Below are positions 16,091 to 25,218 of a stretch of DNA of 64,000 bases, piece after piece. This DNA is from Catellatospora bangladeshensis. Its GTDB lineage: Bacteria; Actinomycetota; Actinomycetes; Mycobacteriales; Micromonosporaceae. Positions within the stretch are counted from its first letter, which is position 1, and each line of letters begins with the position of its first letter. The notes beneath the pieces were generated by a model. It was given only the letters and a program-made list of their open reading frames with translations. It was not told where the DNA came from and made no database searches. The position numbers and the translations under genes were made by a program. Where the stretch lies: positions 62,001-126,000 of the forward strand of contig NZ_BONF01000019.1 of assembly GCF_016862575.1 (NCBI RefSeq), given 5' to 3'.

Positions 16091-18146
16091 CCAGGTGCGC
16101 ATCCTGCACGGCAACACGTTCGTGGTCAGCGACGACCGGGGCGACATCGAGGCGTCGCCGACCGACCCGACCGGCCTTTTCGCCTGGGACACCCGCTTCC
16201 TGTCCGGCTGGGTGCTGACCGTCGACGGGCAGCGGCTGGCCATGCTCAGCGTCGACGACCTGCAGTACTACCAGACCCAGTTCTTCCTCGTGCCCGGCAC
16301 CGGCACCGTCTACATCGACGCGAAGCTGTCGGTGATGCGGCTGCGCGAGGTGAGCGACGGCTTCCGTGAGCGGGTGGAGATCCTCAACCACGGCGAGGAG
16401 CCGGTCGAGCTGACCGTCCGGCTGGACGCGGGCAGCGACTTCGCCGACCTGTTCGACGTGAAGAACGCCCAGCAGAAGAAGGGCGAACTCTACGCCAAGG
16501 CCGAGCGCGACCAGCTGACGTTCGGCTACCGGCGCGAGACCTTCCACCGGCACACGACGGTCACCGCCCAGCCGCGTCCGGACTACGACGAGCAGGGTAT
16601 GACGTGGAAGGTGCGCATCGCGCCGCAGCAGGGCTGGACCGCGGACCTGCGCGTGGTGCCGGGCGTGCGCGGCTACGACGACAAGCCGATCCTGCTCGCT
16701 CCCCCGGCCGTGAATCTGGGCGGCGAGCTGGACAAGTGGCTGGCCGACGCACCCCACCTGGAGAGCGACTGGGAGCCGCTGCACAACACGTACCGGCGCA
16801 GCCTGATCGACCTGGCGGCGCTGCGCTTCGCCCCGCTGTCCTCGGGCGGTCGCAGCCTGCCCGCCGCCGGGCTGCCCTGGTTCATGACCATGTTCGGCCG
16901 GGACAGCATCTTCACCAGCCTGCAGGCGCTGCCGTTCGTGCCCGAGCTGGCCGCCACCACGCTGCGCGAGCTGGCCGCACGCCAGGGCACCCGGATCGAC
17001 GACTTCCGCGACGAGGACCCGGGCCGCATCCTGCACGAGATGCGCTACGGCGAGTCGGCGGCGTTCAAGGACCAGCCGCACACGCCCTACTACGGCAACG
17101 CCGACGCCACCCCGCTGTTCGTGGTGCTGCTGGACGAGTACGAGCGCTGGACCGGCGACAAGGCCCTGGTGAAGGACCTGGAGCTGGAGGCGCGCGCCGC
17201 GCTGCACTGGATCGACGCGTACGCCGACCTGATGGGCGACGGCTACCTCTGGTATCAGCGCCGCAACGAGGAGACCGGCCTGGAGAACCAGTGCTGGAAG
17301 GACTCCTGGGACTCCATCTCCTACCGTGACGGCCGCCTGCCCGGCTTCCCCCGGGCCACCTGCGAGCTGCAGGGCTACGCCTACGACGCGCGGGTGCGCG
17401 GCGCCCGGATGGCCCGCGAGATCTGGCGCGACCCGGAGTACGCCGCCGAGCTGGAGCGCAAGGCCGCCGACCTGAAGCGGCGCTTCAACCGCGACTACTG
17501 GGTCACCGACGGGGAGTACTTCGCACTGGCCCGCGACACCGAGGGCAAGCAGGTCGACGCGCTCTCGTCGAACATCGGGCACCTGCTGTGGAGCGGCATC
17601 GTGGACCGGTCCAAGGCGCGGGCGGTGGCCCGGCACCTGATGGGGCCGCGGCTGTTCTCCGGCTGGGGCGTGCGCACGCTGGCCGTGGGCGAGGGCCGCT
17701 ACAACCCGATCGGCTACCACGTGGGCACGGTGTGGCCGTTCGACTGCTCGTTCATCGCCTGGGGCCTGCGCCGCTACGGCTTCAAGAAGGAGGCGGCGCA
17801 GATCGCCGCGGGCATCCTCGACGCGGCCGAGTACTTCGACGGCCGGCTGCCGGAGGCGTTCGGCGGCTACCCGCGCGAGGCGACCCGCTACCCGGTGCAG
17901 TACCCGACGGCGTGCAGCCCGCAGGCCTGGTCCACGGGCGCGCCGCTGCTGCTGCTGCGTACCATGCTCGGCCTGCAGCCGCTGGGCGACAGCCTGGTCG
18001 TCGACGCGGCGCTGCCGGCCGGCATGGGCCGGATCGAGCTGCTCGGCATTCCGGGCCGCTGGGGCCGGGTGGACGCGTTCGGCCGGGGCCGGGTGCGGGT
18101 CGAGGCGCCGAGCCGCCTGCGTCCCTCGCTCGCAGGCCAGCGGTGA
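16083..18146 (+). CDS. Glycogen-debranching / amylo-alpha-1,6-glucosidase-type enzyme
   Basis: A 687-residue cytosolic glycosidase. Residues 1-200 form the bis-type N-terminal beta domain (HGNTFVVSDDRGDIEASPTD, then GLFAWDTRFLSGWVLTVDG). From about 225 an (alpha/alpha)6 barrel follows, with the diagnostic AAGLPWFMTMFGRDSIFTSLQ region (given in part) near 260-280, CWKDSWDSISYRDGR near 405, and YNPIGYHVGTVWPFD near 540. This is the GDE_N_bis plus amylo-alpha-1,6-glucosidase (GH133-like) architecture. No signal peptide. The substrate could be glycogen branches or an imported oligosaccharide; the adjacent MFS gene (GTGA overlap) makes sugar handling likely. Confidence 0.9.
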   Translation: MADQVRILHGNTFVVSDDRGDIEASPTDPTGLFAWDTRFLSGWVLTVDGQRLAMLSVDDLQYYQTQFFLVPGTGTVYIDAKLSVMRLREVSDGFRERVEILNHGEEPVELTVRLDAGSDFADLFDVKNAQQKKGELYAKAERDQLTFGYRRETFHRHTTVTAQPRPDYDEQGMTWKVRIAPQQGWTADLRVVPGVRGYDDKPILLAPPAVNLGGELDKWLADAPHLESDWEPLHNTYRRSLIDLAALRFAPLSSGGRSLPAAGLPWFMTMFGRDSIFTSLQALPFVPELAATTLRELAARQGTRIDDFRDEDPGRILHEMRYGESAAFKDQPHTPYYGNADATPLFVVLLDEYERWTGDKALVKDLELEARAALHWIDAYADLMGDGYLWYQRRNEETGLENQCWKDSWDSISYRDGRLPGFPRATCELQGYAYDARVRGARMAREIWRDPEYAAELERKAADLKRRFNRDYWVTDGEYFALARDTEGKQVDALSSNIGHLLWSGIVDRSKARAVARHLMGPRLFSGWGVRTLAVGEGRYNPIGYHVGTVWPFDCSFIAWGLRRYGFKKEAAQIAAGILDAAEYFDGRLPEAFGGYPREATRYPVQYPTACSPQAWSTGAPLLLLRTMLGLQPLGDSLVVDAALPAGMGRIELLGIPGRWGRVDAFGRGRVRVEAPSRLRPSLAGQR

Positions 18147-19564
18147 GCACGCCGGTGGGGGCCGTGGACGTGACCGGACGGCCCCCGGCCGAGCTGCGCC
18201 GGGCGCTGGTGCCGCTGGCGCTGGCGCAGTTCATCTGCAGCTTCGCCGGCTCGAACATGAACGTGATGATCAACGACATCAGCCAGGACCTGAACACCAC
18301 TGTCCAGGGCGTCCAGATCGCGATCACGATCTTCCTGCTGGTGATGGCGGCGCTGATGATCCCCGGCGGCAAGCTGACCGACCGCTACGGCCGCAAGCGC
18401 TGCTTCACCGCCGGGCTCATCCTGTACGGCGTCGGCGCGCTGCTCAGCGCGGTCTCGCCCAGCCTGGGCGTGCTCATCCTGGGCAACTCGATCTTCGAAG
18501 GCGTGGGCACGGCGCTGCTCATCCCGCCCGTCTACATCCTGACCACGCTGCTGTTCAGCGGCCTCGCCGCCCGCGCCCGCGCGTTCGGCGCGATCAGCGC
18601 GGCGGGCGGCATCGGCGCCGCCGCCGGCCCGCTCATCGGCGGCCTGATCACCTCGGCGGCGAGCTGGCGCTGGGCGTTCGTGTTCCAGGCCGCCGTCATC
18701 GCGGCGATCGTCGTGCTCAGCCGCCGGGTCCCCGATCCGCTGCCGCCCGACCCGACCCGGCCCTTCGACACCGGCGGCGCCGTGCTGTCGGCGACCGGCC
18801 TGGTCCTGCTCGTCGCGGGCATTCTCGCCGCCGACGACAACGCCTGGCTCATGCTCGCGCTGATCGCCGCCGGCGCGCTGTTCCTGGTGCTGTTCTTCCG
18901 CTCGGTGCGGGCCAAGGAGCGCGCCGGGCAGGAGCCGCTGCTGTCCACGGCCCTGTTCCGCAACCGCACCTCGAACCTGGGCCTGGTCACCCAGAACGCG
19001 CAGTGGCTGATCCTGATGGGCACCTCGTTCACGGTCGCGGCCTACCTGCAGGTGGTACGCGGCTACGACGCCATCGAGACCGGCGTCATCTTCACCGCCG
19101 CGACCGTGGGCCTGCTCGTCTCCTCCCTGGCCGCCGAGCGTCTGGCCAAGCGCCGCCCGCAGCGCACCCTGATCCAGGCCGGGTTCGTGCTCACCGCGAT
19201 CGGCGTCGCCGCCCTGCTGGCGATGGTCGCGTGGTCGCCGAACGTGTGGGCGTTCGCACCCGGCCTGCTGTTCATCGGCCTCGGGCTGGGCCTGATGCTG
19301 ACCCCGTCGGTCAACGTCGTGCAGTCCAGCTTCGGCGAGAGCCAGCAGGGCGAGATCTCCGGCCTGTCCCGCAGCGTGTCCAACCTCGGCTCGTCCCTGG
19401 GCACCGCGATCGCGGGCACCATCATCGTCGCGGGCATCACGGTGACCCCGCAGCGCTCGTACGCGCTCGCCATGGCCGTGCTCGCCGTGGTGGCCGTAGC
19501 CGGCCTCGTCGCCGCCAGCCGCCTGCCCCGCACCCCTCCCCCGGCCGCCGCCCCGCGGCCCTGA
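18143..19564 (+). CDS. MFS transporter, DHA2-like
   Basis: A 473-residue major-facilitator protein of about 14 helices. It starts at GTG 18143, overlapping the previous stop as GTGA. The loop between helices 2 and 3 holds the family signature GGKLTDRYGRKRCF (about 73-86), and helix 1 reads LAQFICSFAGSNMNVMINDI. Later, LSRSVSNLGSSLGTAIAGTI is typical of helix 13 in DHA2 drug/proton antiporters (QacA/EmrB-like). The gene is the third of a tightly coupled run with the SCP2 and debranching genes. Whether it exports a drug or moves a metabolite linked to that enzyme is not known. Confidence 0.9.
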   Translation: MSTPVGAVDVTGRPPAELRRALVPLALAQFICSFAGSNMNVMINDISQDLNTTVQGVQIAITIFLLVMAALMIPGGKLTDRYGRKRCFTAGLILYGVGALLSAVSPSLGVLILGNSIFEGVGTALLIPPVYILTTLLFSGLAARARAFGAISAAGGIGAAAGPLIGGLITSAASWRWAFVFQAAVIAAIVVLSRRVPDPLPPDPTRPFDTGGAVLSATGLVLLVAGILAADDNAWLMLALIAAGALFLVLFFRSVRAKERAGQEPLLSTALFRNRTSNLGLVTQNAQWLILMGTSFTVAAYLQVVRGYDAIETGVIFTAATVGLLVSSLAAERLAKRRPQRTLIQAGFVLTAIGVAALLAMVAWSPNVWAFAPGLLFIGLGLGLMLTPSVNVVQSSFGESQQGEISGLSRSVSNLGSSLGTAIAGTIIVAGITVTPQRSYALAMAVLAVVAVAGLVAASRLPRTPPPAAAPRP

Positions 19565-19570
19565 GGCAGT

Positions 19571-21409
19571 TCAGCGGCGTTCGATCAGGGTACGCAGGTT
19601 GGCGACGCCGATGGCGACGGCGGCGGTCAGGGCGAGCACGCCCAGGGCGATGCGCAGGTTGGTGGCGAGCAGCCAGATCAGATACACCGAGCCGCCGATG
19701 ATGGCCAGGCTCAGCAGGAACAGCAGCAGCCGCCCGCGCAGCAGTGCTTCGACGCCCATCACCAGCAGCACCGCCGCGACGAACACCCACAGCCCGCCGC
19801 CCACGTCGAACAGCAGCCCGAGGCCTAGCAGGATCAGCAGGATCGACAGCGACGCCCCGGTCCAGAACCGCAGCAGGGCGCCCGCCGGGGTCGTCACGTC
19901 GGGCACCGCCCGGTGCCGCAGGTGCGCGTGCGGCGGCGGCTCGGGCACCACCGTGCCGACCTCGCGCAGCTGGTCGCGCTCGTTGACGGCGGCACGGCGG
20001 CGGGTCCGCAGCCCGGCCAGCGCCTGCTCCCGCTCGGTCACCTGGGCGGCCGCGCCGTCGCCGCCACGCCGCGAGTCGGTGACCGTCGACGGCAGCACCT
20101 CCAGCCCCGACGCGGCCCGGCGCAGCTCGTCCTGCCCGGTGCTGATCTGCCCGTCGAGGTCGGCGACCAGCTCGTCCAGCTCGGCGATGCGGTCCCGGCG
20201 GGCACCGGGCGCGACCGCGTACGGCGGCACCCGGTCCAGGCCCGCCCAGCCCACCGGGTCGGCCCAGGAGGCCCGGATCGCGCCGCTGCGCTCGTAGCGC
20301 GGCCCGGCCGGAGCTCGCTCCCCGCCGAACGGGTCATCGGTGTCCAGGCCCCACAGGCCGCGGTAGTCGCGTACCCACGGGGTCGCCGAGTCGATCAGGA
20401 TCGGGGTCCAGGGGCGGCCGGTGCCCGGCCCGATCTGCACGCCGTCGCCGCGGCGGTAGTCGACGTACGGGATGCCCAGGCCCGCCCGGGGCTGGTTTCG
20501 GGTCCACGGCAGCAGCGCCCAGCGGATCGCGTTGACCACCGCGAACGGCTTGGCCAGCGCCGGCGGCTGGACCCGGACCAGGTAGTCGCCGGGCAGGTAC
20601 GCCCCCGAGTGCGAGCCCGCCCCGGCGTTGCCGACGATGTGCGTGCCGCCCGACCAGGTCAGATCCGGGTCGTCGGCGCGGCGGCGCAGGTCCGCGCCTA
20701 CCTCGTCGTGCGACGACAGCGCCACCCACGCCACGGTGTACCCGTCGCCGCTGTGCGGGCCCGGCTCCGGGCCGGAGGGCACGAGGAAGAGGGTGAGCTG
20801 CTCCCAGTCCGACTCGTGGTCGTTGACCCCGGCGAAGCTGGTCCGCCAGTCGTTCATCGCGTACAGGAACCAGTACTGGATCACCACGTAGCCGCCGTCG
20901 GTGCTGACATGGGCGTGGTAGGCGTCGTACGGGTCGGCGACGGCGGCGTACTGCCGCTGCACCGCCGCGGTGAGCCCACCCGGCACCCGGCCGCGCATCG
21001 TCAGCGAGAACCGCATCAGCGAGTCGATCACCCGGCCGAGCAGGCCGACGGCCGCCAGCCGGGACACCCCGGTGAACGTGGGCCGGTCCGGGCGGCGGCG
21101 CCATTCACGCAGCTCGCGGCGCTGCAACGAGGTCGGCGCGTAGCGCAGGAACAGCGGCGCGTCCGGGTTCGCCCGTGCCTGCTCGGCGAGCTTGTCCGGG
21201 TCGAGGCTGCCGTGGTCGACGAGCAGGGTGGGCGTGCCCCGGCTGTCCCGGCGCGACGACCACAGCGCCGCGCCGGCCAGGTACTGCTCGACGGGCATGG
21301 GGAAGAACAGTTCACCGGCGGTGTAGCGCAGCACGGGCTCGAACCGGCGCACGAGCGCGAGCAGGTCGGCGCCCGCGGGCAGATCCGGGGCATCGCACTC
21401 GCCGGTCAC
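19571..21409 (-). CDS. Large membrane-anchored protein with Vps62-like domain
   Basis: A 612-residue protein. The N-terminal ~370 residues are a soluble domain with no signal peptide, containing GGYVVIQYWFLYAMNDWRTS (about 172-191), then NDHESDWEQLTLFL and a later HIVGNAGAGSHSGAY. The HESDWE signature and WFLY block resemble the Vps62/NPP1-like fold of uncharacterised proteins. A coiled coil follows (IAELDELVADLDGQISTGQD, about 408-470) and then a hydrophobic C-terminus with about four membrane helices from residue 515 on. I recognise no enzyme. The gene is convergent with the MFS gene; its upstream gap carries three repeat elements. Confidence 0.75.
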   Translation of the reverse strand: MTGECDAPDLPAGADLLALVRRFEPVLRYTAGELFFPMPVEQYLAGAALWSSRRDSRGTPTLLVDHGSLDPDKLAEQARANPDAPLFLRYAPTSLQRRELREWRRRPDRPTFTGVSRLAAVGLLGRVIDSLMRFSLTMRGRVPGGLTAAVQRQYAAVADPYDAYHAHVSTDGGYVVIQYWFLYAMNDWRTSFAGVNDHESDWEQLTLFLVPSGPEPGPHSGDGYTVAWVALSSHDEVGADLRRRADDPDLTWSGGTHIVGNAGAGSHSGAYLPGDYLVRVQPPALAKPFAVVNAIRWALLPWTRNQPRAGLGIPYVDYRRGDGVQIGPGTGRPWTPILIDSATPWVRDYRGLWGLDTDDPFGGERAPAGPRYERSGAIRASWADPVGWAGLDRVPPYAVAPGARRDRIAELDELVADLDGQISTGQDELRRAASGLEVLPSTVTDSRRGGDGAAAQVTEREQALAGLRTRRRAAVNERDQLREVGTVVPEPPPHAHLRHRAVPDVTTPAGALLRFWTGASLSILLILLGLGLLFDVGGGLWVFVAAVLLVMGVEALLRGRLLLFLLSLAIIGGSVYLIWLLATNLRIALGVLALTAAVAIGVANLRTLIERR

Positions 21410-21488
21410 CTATGCATCTTCCCGTCCGGCCCGGTCGCATATTGCTGGAACCGCCGTACTCAGTGGGGTACGTCGCGCGACTGGGGGC

Positions 21489-21555
21489 CGAGATCGCGCC
21501 TTCGTGTCATGATCTGCGGTTCTACCGCACCTTTCGACACGAGATAGCGATCATC
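21489..21555. repeat. 67-nt structured element, copy 1
   Basis: Outer arms 21489-21508 and 21536-21555, a 6x6-nt internal loop, and an inner stem TGCGGT (21515-21520) / ACCGCA (21524-21529) with a 3-nt loop. Length and all spacings equal those of the copy at 38053-38119, and the inner stem differs by a compensatory C-G for T-A change. The outer arm is less perfect here (13 of 20 paired) than in copy 2. Confidence 0.8.
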
Positions 21556-21620
21556 AACCCCTGCCCCCGGCAAGATCAGGTCGATCTTGCAGGTGACGAG
21601 GGCGATTGAGCCTGATTCGA

Positions 21621-21651
21621 GCGTGTCGCACCCACAGTTCGCGCAAGATCG
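21621..21651. repeat. Solo arm of the GATCTTGC-family repeat
   Basis: These 31 bases match 3135-3165 with a single difference (G for A at 21641). The partner arm of the long hairpin is absent, so this copy looks decayed or half-sized. Confidence 0.75.
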
Positions 21652-21715
21652 GCGCACTTGGGGGGCCGGCGGTGGGTTGGGTGGCGAGATCGGGTCCCGA
21701 TGCGGGACAGAGGAG

Positions 21716-21746
21716 CGGGAGGCGGCCCCAGGAAGGCCGCCTCCCG
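21716..21746 (-). terminator. Strong hairpin after the DUF1080 protein gene
   Basis: A perfect 12-bp stem, CGGGAGGCGGCC (21716-21727) with GGCCGCCTCCCG (21735-21746), and a 7-nt loop, 14 bp past the stop at 21760. It lacks a U-run, as is usual in this GC-rich genome. Confidence 0.75.
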
Positions 21747-21759
21747 CCGGTTCACGGGG

Positions 21760-24700
21760 TCAGAGGCTCAGCGGCTCGACCCAGATGTTGCGGTAGCGCA
21801 CGTTCGCGCCCGCGTCGCCGTGGTCCTGCAGCCGGATCGGGCCGACGGACGGCCCCTCCGGCGCGCCGGCCCCGGTCGGCCCGTCGATCTGCGCGTTGTT
21901 GTGGATGGTCACGCCGTTCCAGACGACCGTGACCCGGGCGTTCTCCGTCTTGACGCCGGAGGAGTTGTAGCGGGCCGCCCGGAACGTGACCTCGTAGGTC
22001 TGCCACGTCTCCGGTGCGGTCGCCGCGTTCGACGACGGCGCGAGCTTCAGGTAGATCGAGCCGCACTCGTTGTTGGCCGGGGTGGTGTCGCCCCACGAGT
22101 CCAGCACCTGCAGCTCGTACCGGTCCTGCAGGTAGATCCCGCTGTTGGCGCGGGCCTGCCCGGTGACGTCGATCGGCAGGTTCGGCAGCCAGAACTCGAT
22201 GTGCAGCTTGAAGTCGCCGAACGCCTGCTTGCTGCGGATGTCGCCGCCCAGCACCTCCGCGGAGCCGCCGGACACGGGCCAGGTCGCGGCCGTGCCGTCG
22301 GTCTTCTCGAAGTTGTTCAGGTTGGTGCCGTCGAACAGCTGGATGCGGTTGGTGCCGCCGGTGCCGTACACCTCGAACTCGTAGATGCGGGCCGCGGCGT
22401 TGCCGTCGCTGGTCGGCGTCGTGACGTTGAGCCGCACGTAGCGCGCCGACGTGGCCGCGATGTCGTGCGTGGTGGTGTTGGCCGTGTTCGCGGTCACGGT
22501 GGTGACCGTCGTCCAGGAGGTCCCGTTGGCGCTGACCTGGATGTTGAAGTCACGCGTGTTCCAGGCGGTGTTCTCCCCGCCCGCACCCGCGTGCTTGACC
22601 ACGAACCGGCTCAGCGACGCGCTGGCGCCCAGGTCGACCTGGAGCCACTTGGTCGCGCCCGAGGAGCACCACTTGTCGCTGTTGCCGCCGGACACCGAGC
22701 CGTTGACGGCCTTGGCCGGGCCCTCGGTGGTGCCGCAGGAGCTGTCGGCCGTGGCGGTCTTGCCCAGGGCCAGGTTGTTCGACGGTGGTGCGGTTCCGCC
22801 GTACACCTCGAACTCGTAGATGCGGGCGGCGCCGTTGCCGTTGTTGGTCGGCGTGGTGATGTTGAGCCGGACGTAGCGTGCCGACACGGCGGTGATGTTG
22901 TGCGTGGTGGTGCTGGCCGTGTTCGCGGTCGTGGTGGAGACCGTCGTCCAGGAGGTGCCGTTGGTGCTCACCTGGATGTTGAAGTCACGGGTGTTCCAGC
23001 CGACGTCCTCGCCGCCCGCACCCGCGTGCTGCACCACGAACTTGTTCACCGACTGCGCCGAGCCGAGGTCGACCTGCATCCACTTGGTCGCGCCCAGCGA
23101 GCACCACTTGTCCAGGGTGCCGCCGGTGACGCTGCCGTTGACCGCCTTCGCTGGGCCCTCGGCCGTGGCGCAGGAGCTGTCCGCGGTGGCGGGCTTGCCG
23201 AGCGCCAGGTTGTTGGCGGTCTGCTGGCCGGGGATGGCGTTGAGGGTGTACCAGACCTCGGTGCTCCACAGCGACTGGCCGTTGGCCGCGGCGAACGGCT
23301 TGGGCGAGCGGATGTGCACCACCCGGCCCGGCTTGAGGCCGTTGATGACCAGGGTGACCTTCTTGCTGTCGGCGGACAGGGTCGCCGACGAGACGGTCAG
23401 GGTCTCCTCGTCGACCTTCGGGCCGCCGTACGCCGCGGTGGGCACGTAGCGCCACTGCTTGACCTTGTACTTGGTGGCCAGGCTGGTGGCGGTGGCCGCC
23501 GAGATCGGCTGGGTGTACTCCATCTCGAAGCCGTTGGGCAGCGCCCGGGTGGCCAGGATGTCGAAGGCGTTGCCGCCGTTGGGCATCAGCTTCTGGAAGC
23601 CGTAGGCGAGCTTGCCCTCCTGGCCCCAGTTGCCGCCGCCGTGCAGGCCGCCGAGGTAGAACGCGCCGTCCGGGCCGATGCTGACCTCGGTGACGCCCAT
23701 CTCCAGGCCCTGGGTCATGCGGTAGAGCGCGCCCTGGTACTCGCCGTTGACCTTCTCCAGGTACGCCCGCTGCAGGCCGCCGTAGGTGACGTCGCCGATG
23801 GCGAGCTGACCGGCGAACGGGCCGCTGTTCATCAGCACCGGGGTGCTCGGCGAGTTCGCGATCTCGTTCTGCGGCATCCACAGCACCGGCGGGGTGGGCG
23901 CGGCGTTGTCGAACGGGCCGGCCGGGTTCATGTAGTGGTTGAAGAAGCGGCCCTGCTTGACGTGCAGCAGCTTCGACGAGGGCAGCCAGCCGCCCTGGTT
24001 GTCGGTGACGAAGATGCCGTTCTCCGGGCCCCAGCCGATGCCGTGCGGCGTACGCAGGCCGCCCGCGACGTAGGTGACCGCGCCGGTGTTGCGGTCGACC
24101 TTGATGGTCGTGCCGCGGTTGGGCGAGCCCTGGGGGTCGGTGGTGGCGCCGCCGTAGTTGATCGACACCGAGAGGTTCAGGTAGAAGAAGCCGGCCTCGT
24201 AGAGCAGGCCGAACCCGAACTCGTGGAAGTTGCCGTCGAACGGCCAGGTCGCCACGGTGCGGTAGTTGTCGATGATCCCGTCGCCGTTGGTGTCGTTCAG
24301 CTCGGTGAGCCGCTGCTTCTCGGAGACGTACATCTTGCCGTCGACGATCTTGATGCCCATCGGCTCGCGCAGCCCGCTGGCCACCCTGGTCCTGGTGACC
24401 TGGCTCGGGCTGGTGTTGCCGGTGACGCCGTTGAGGATCCAGACCTCACCCGCGACGGTCTCCGAGCCACCCCAGGTGAGCAGGGCCAGGCGGCCGTCCG
24501 GGAACCAGTCGAACCCGGTGACCTGCGGCTCGAAGCCGCTCGGGCGCAGGTTCATCAGGGTGTAGTTGGGGTGCACGCCGGTCAGCGGCAGGCCGTCGCC
24601 CGGCGTGTCGCCGCTGGCCTCGCACTCCTTCTTGCCCGGCGCGGTGACCCGCACGACGCCCGCGTCGGTGCTCAGCACGGAGTTGGGCACGTTGACGAAC

Positions 24701-25218
24701 GTGGTCGAGCCCGGCGTCTGCCACTGCAGCGTGAGCTGGTTGTCGACGGTCGCCTCGAAGTACTCGATCTTCAGCGAGTGGTAGCCGGTGCTCAGGGTGA
24801 TGGCGCCGTCCTTGGCGCTCGCCCCGTGCAGACCGTCGTGATCGATGACAAGGTTGTCGTCGATGAGCAGCCGGGAGCCGTCGTCACTGATCAGGCGGAA
24901 GGTGTAGCTGCCGGCGGTGCTGATGTTGACGTTGCCGAGGACGTGGACCAGGAAGTTGTCCGCCAGCCCGAAGTCGGTGGTGGTGGTCCAGTTGACGATC
25001 GGCATGAGCTTGTCGATGTTGGGCGTCTGGCCCGCCTTCAGCGTGCACAGCTTGGTCATACCGGTCGGCATGTCGAAGACGCGCAGCGTGACGCCGGGCT
25101 CCTGGGGCGGCGGGGCGGCCGCGGCGGCGGCGGGCAGCCCCGCCAGGCTCGCGGCCGTGAGCAGGGTGGCGAGGGCGCCCACGAGGGACAGGCGCGCTCG
25201 TCGGGACGGTTTGGACAC
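21760..25218 (-). CDS. Secreted PA14 / sugar-dehydrogenase-like / F5-8C x2 / DUF1080 protein
   Basis: A very large secreted protein (1,152 aa). Signal peptide about 1-35 ending in AAAAA; a PA14-like domain at about 40-185 (GSYTFRLISDDGSRLLIDDN); a glucose/sorbosone-dehydrogenase-like six-bladed propeller at about 205-650 (FDWFPDGRLALLTWGG, LREPMGIKIVDGKMYVSEK, TPHGIGWGPENGIFVTDNQG); two near-identical F5/8-type-C sugar-binding domains beginning about 669 and 814 (each NNLALGK then TADSSC, ending RIYEFEVYG); and a DUF1080 domain from about 957 to the end (LFDGTNLNNFEK, SGIYLQDRYELQVLDSWGD). DUF1080 members include 3-keto-disaccharide hydrolases. It probably oxidises or cleaves a complex sugar at the cell surface. 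The internal duplication of F5/8C is recent. Confidence 0.88.
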   Translation of the reverse strand: MSKPSRRARLSLVGALATLLTAASLAGLPAAAAAAPPPQEPGVTLRVFDMPTGMTKLCTLKAGQTPNIDKLMPIVNWTTTTDFGLADNFLVHVLGNVNISTAGSYTFRLISDDGSRLLIDDNLVIDHDGLHGASAKDGAITLSTGYHSLKIEYFEATVDNQLTLQWQTPGSTTFVNVPNSVLSTDAGVVRVTAPGKKECEASGDTPGDGLPLTGVHPNYTLMNLRPSGFEPQVTGFDWFPDGRLALLTWGGSETVAGEVWILNGVTGNTSPSQVTRTRVASGLREPMGIKIVDGKMYVSEKQRLTELNDTNGDGIIDNYRTVATWPFDGNFHEFGFGLLYEAGFFYLNLSVSINYGGATTDPQGSPNRGTTIKVDRNTGAVTYVAGGLRTPHGIGWGPENGIFVTDNQGGWLPSSKLLHVKQGRFFNHYMNPAGPFDNAAPTPPVLWMPQNEIANSPSTPVLMNSGPFAGQLAIGDVTYGGLQRAYLEKVNGEYQGALYRMTQGLEMGVTEVSIGPDGAFYLGGLHGGGNWGQEGKLAYGFQKLMPNGGNAFDILATRALPNGFEMEYTQPISAATATSLATKYKVKQWRYVPTAAYGGPKVDEETLTVSSATLSADSKKVTLVINGLKPGRVVHIRSPKPFAAANGQSLWSTEVWYTLNAIPGQQTANNLALGKPATADSSCATAEGPAKAVNGSVTGGTLDKWCSLGATKWMQVDLGSAQSVNKFVVQHAGAGGEDVGWNTRDFNIQVSTNGTSWTTVSTTTANTASTTTHNITAVSARYVRLNITTPTNNGNGAARIYEFEVYGGTAPPSNNLALGKTATADSSCGTTEGPAKAVNGSVSGGNSDKWCSSGATKWLQVDLGASASLSRFVVKHAGAGGENTAWNTRDFNIQVSANGTSWTTVTTVTANTANTTTHDIAATSARYVRLNVTTPTSDGNAAARIYEFEVYGTGGTNRIQLFDGTNLNNFEKTDGTAATWPVSGGSAEVLGGDIRSKQAFGDFKLHIEFWLPNLPIDVTGQARANSGIYLQDRYELQVLDSWGDTTPANNECGSIYLKLAPSSNAATAPETWQTYEVTFRAARYNSSGVKTENARVTVVWNGVTIHNNAQIDGPTGAGAPEGPSVGPIRLQDHGDAGANVRYRNIWVEPLSL

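Larger units (their letters stand above)
21410..21715. other. Repeat-bearing intergenic region
   Basis: No gene is supported in this gap between two minus-strand genes. It holds, in order, the 67-nt structured element (21489-21555), a short perfect hairpin GCAAGATC-AGGTC-GATCTTGC (21570-21590), and a lone arm of the GATCTTGC family (21621-21651). The start of the 19571-21409 gene is close to an ATATTGC-containing tract at 21438-21446, perhaps part of its promoter. Confidence 0.7.
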
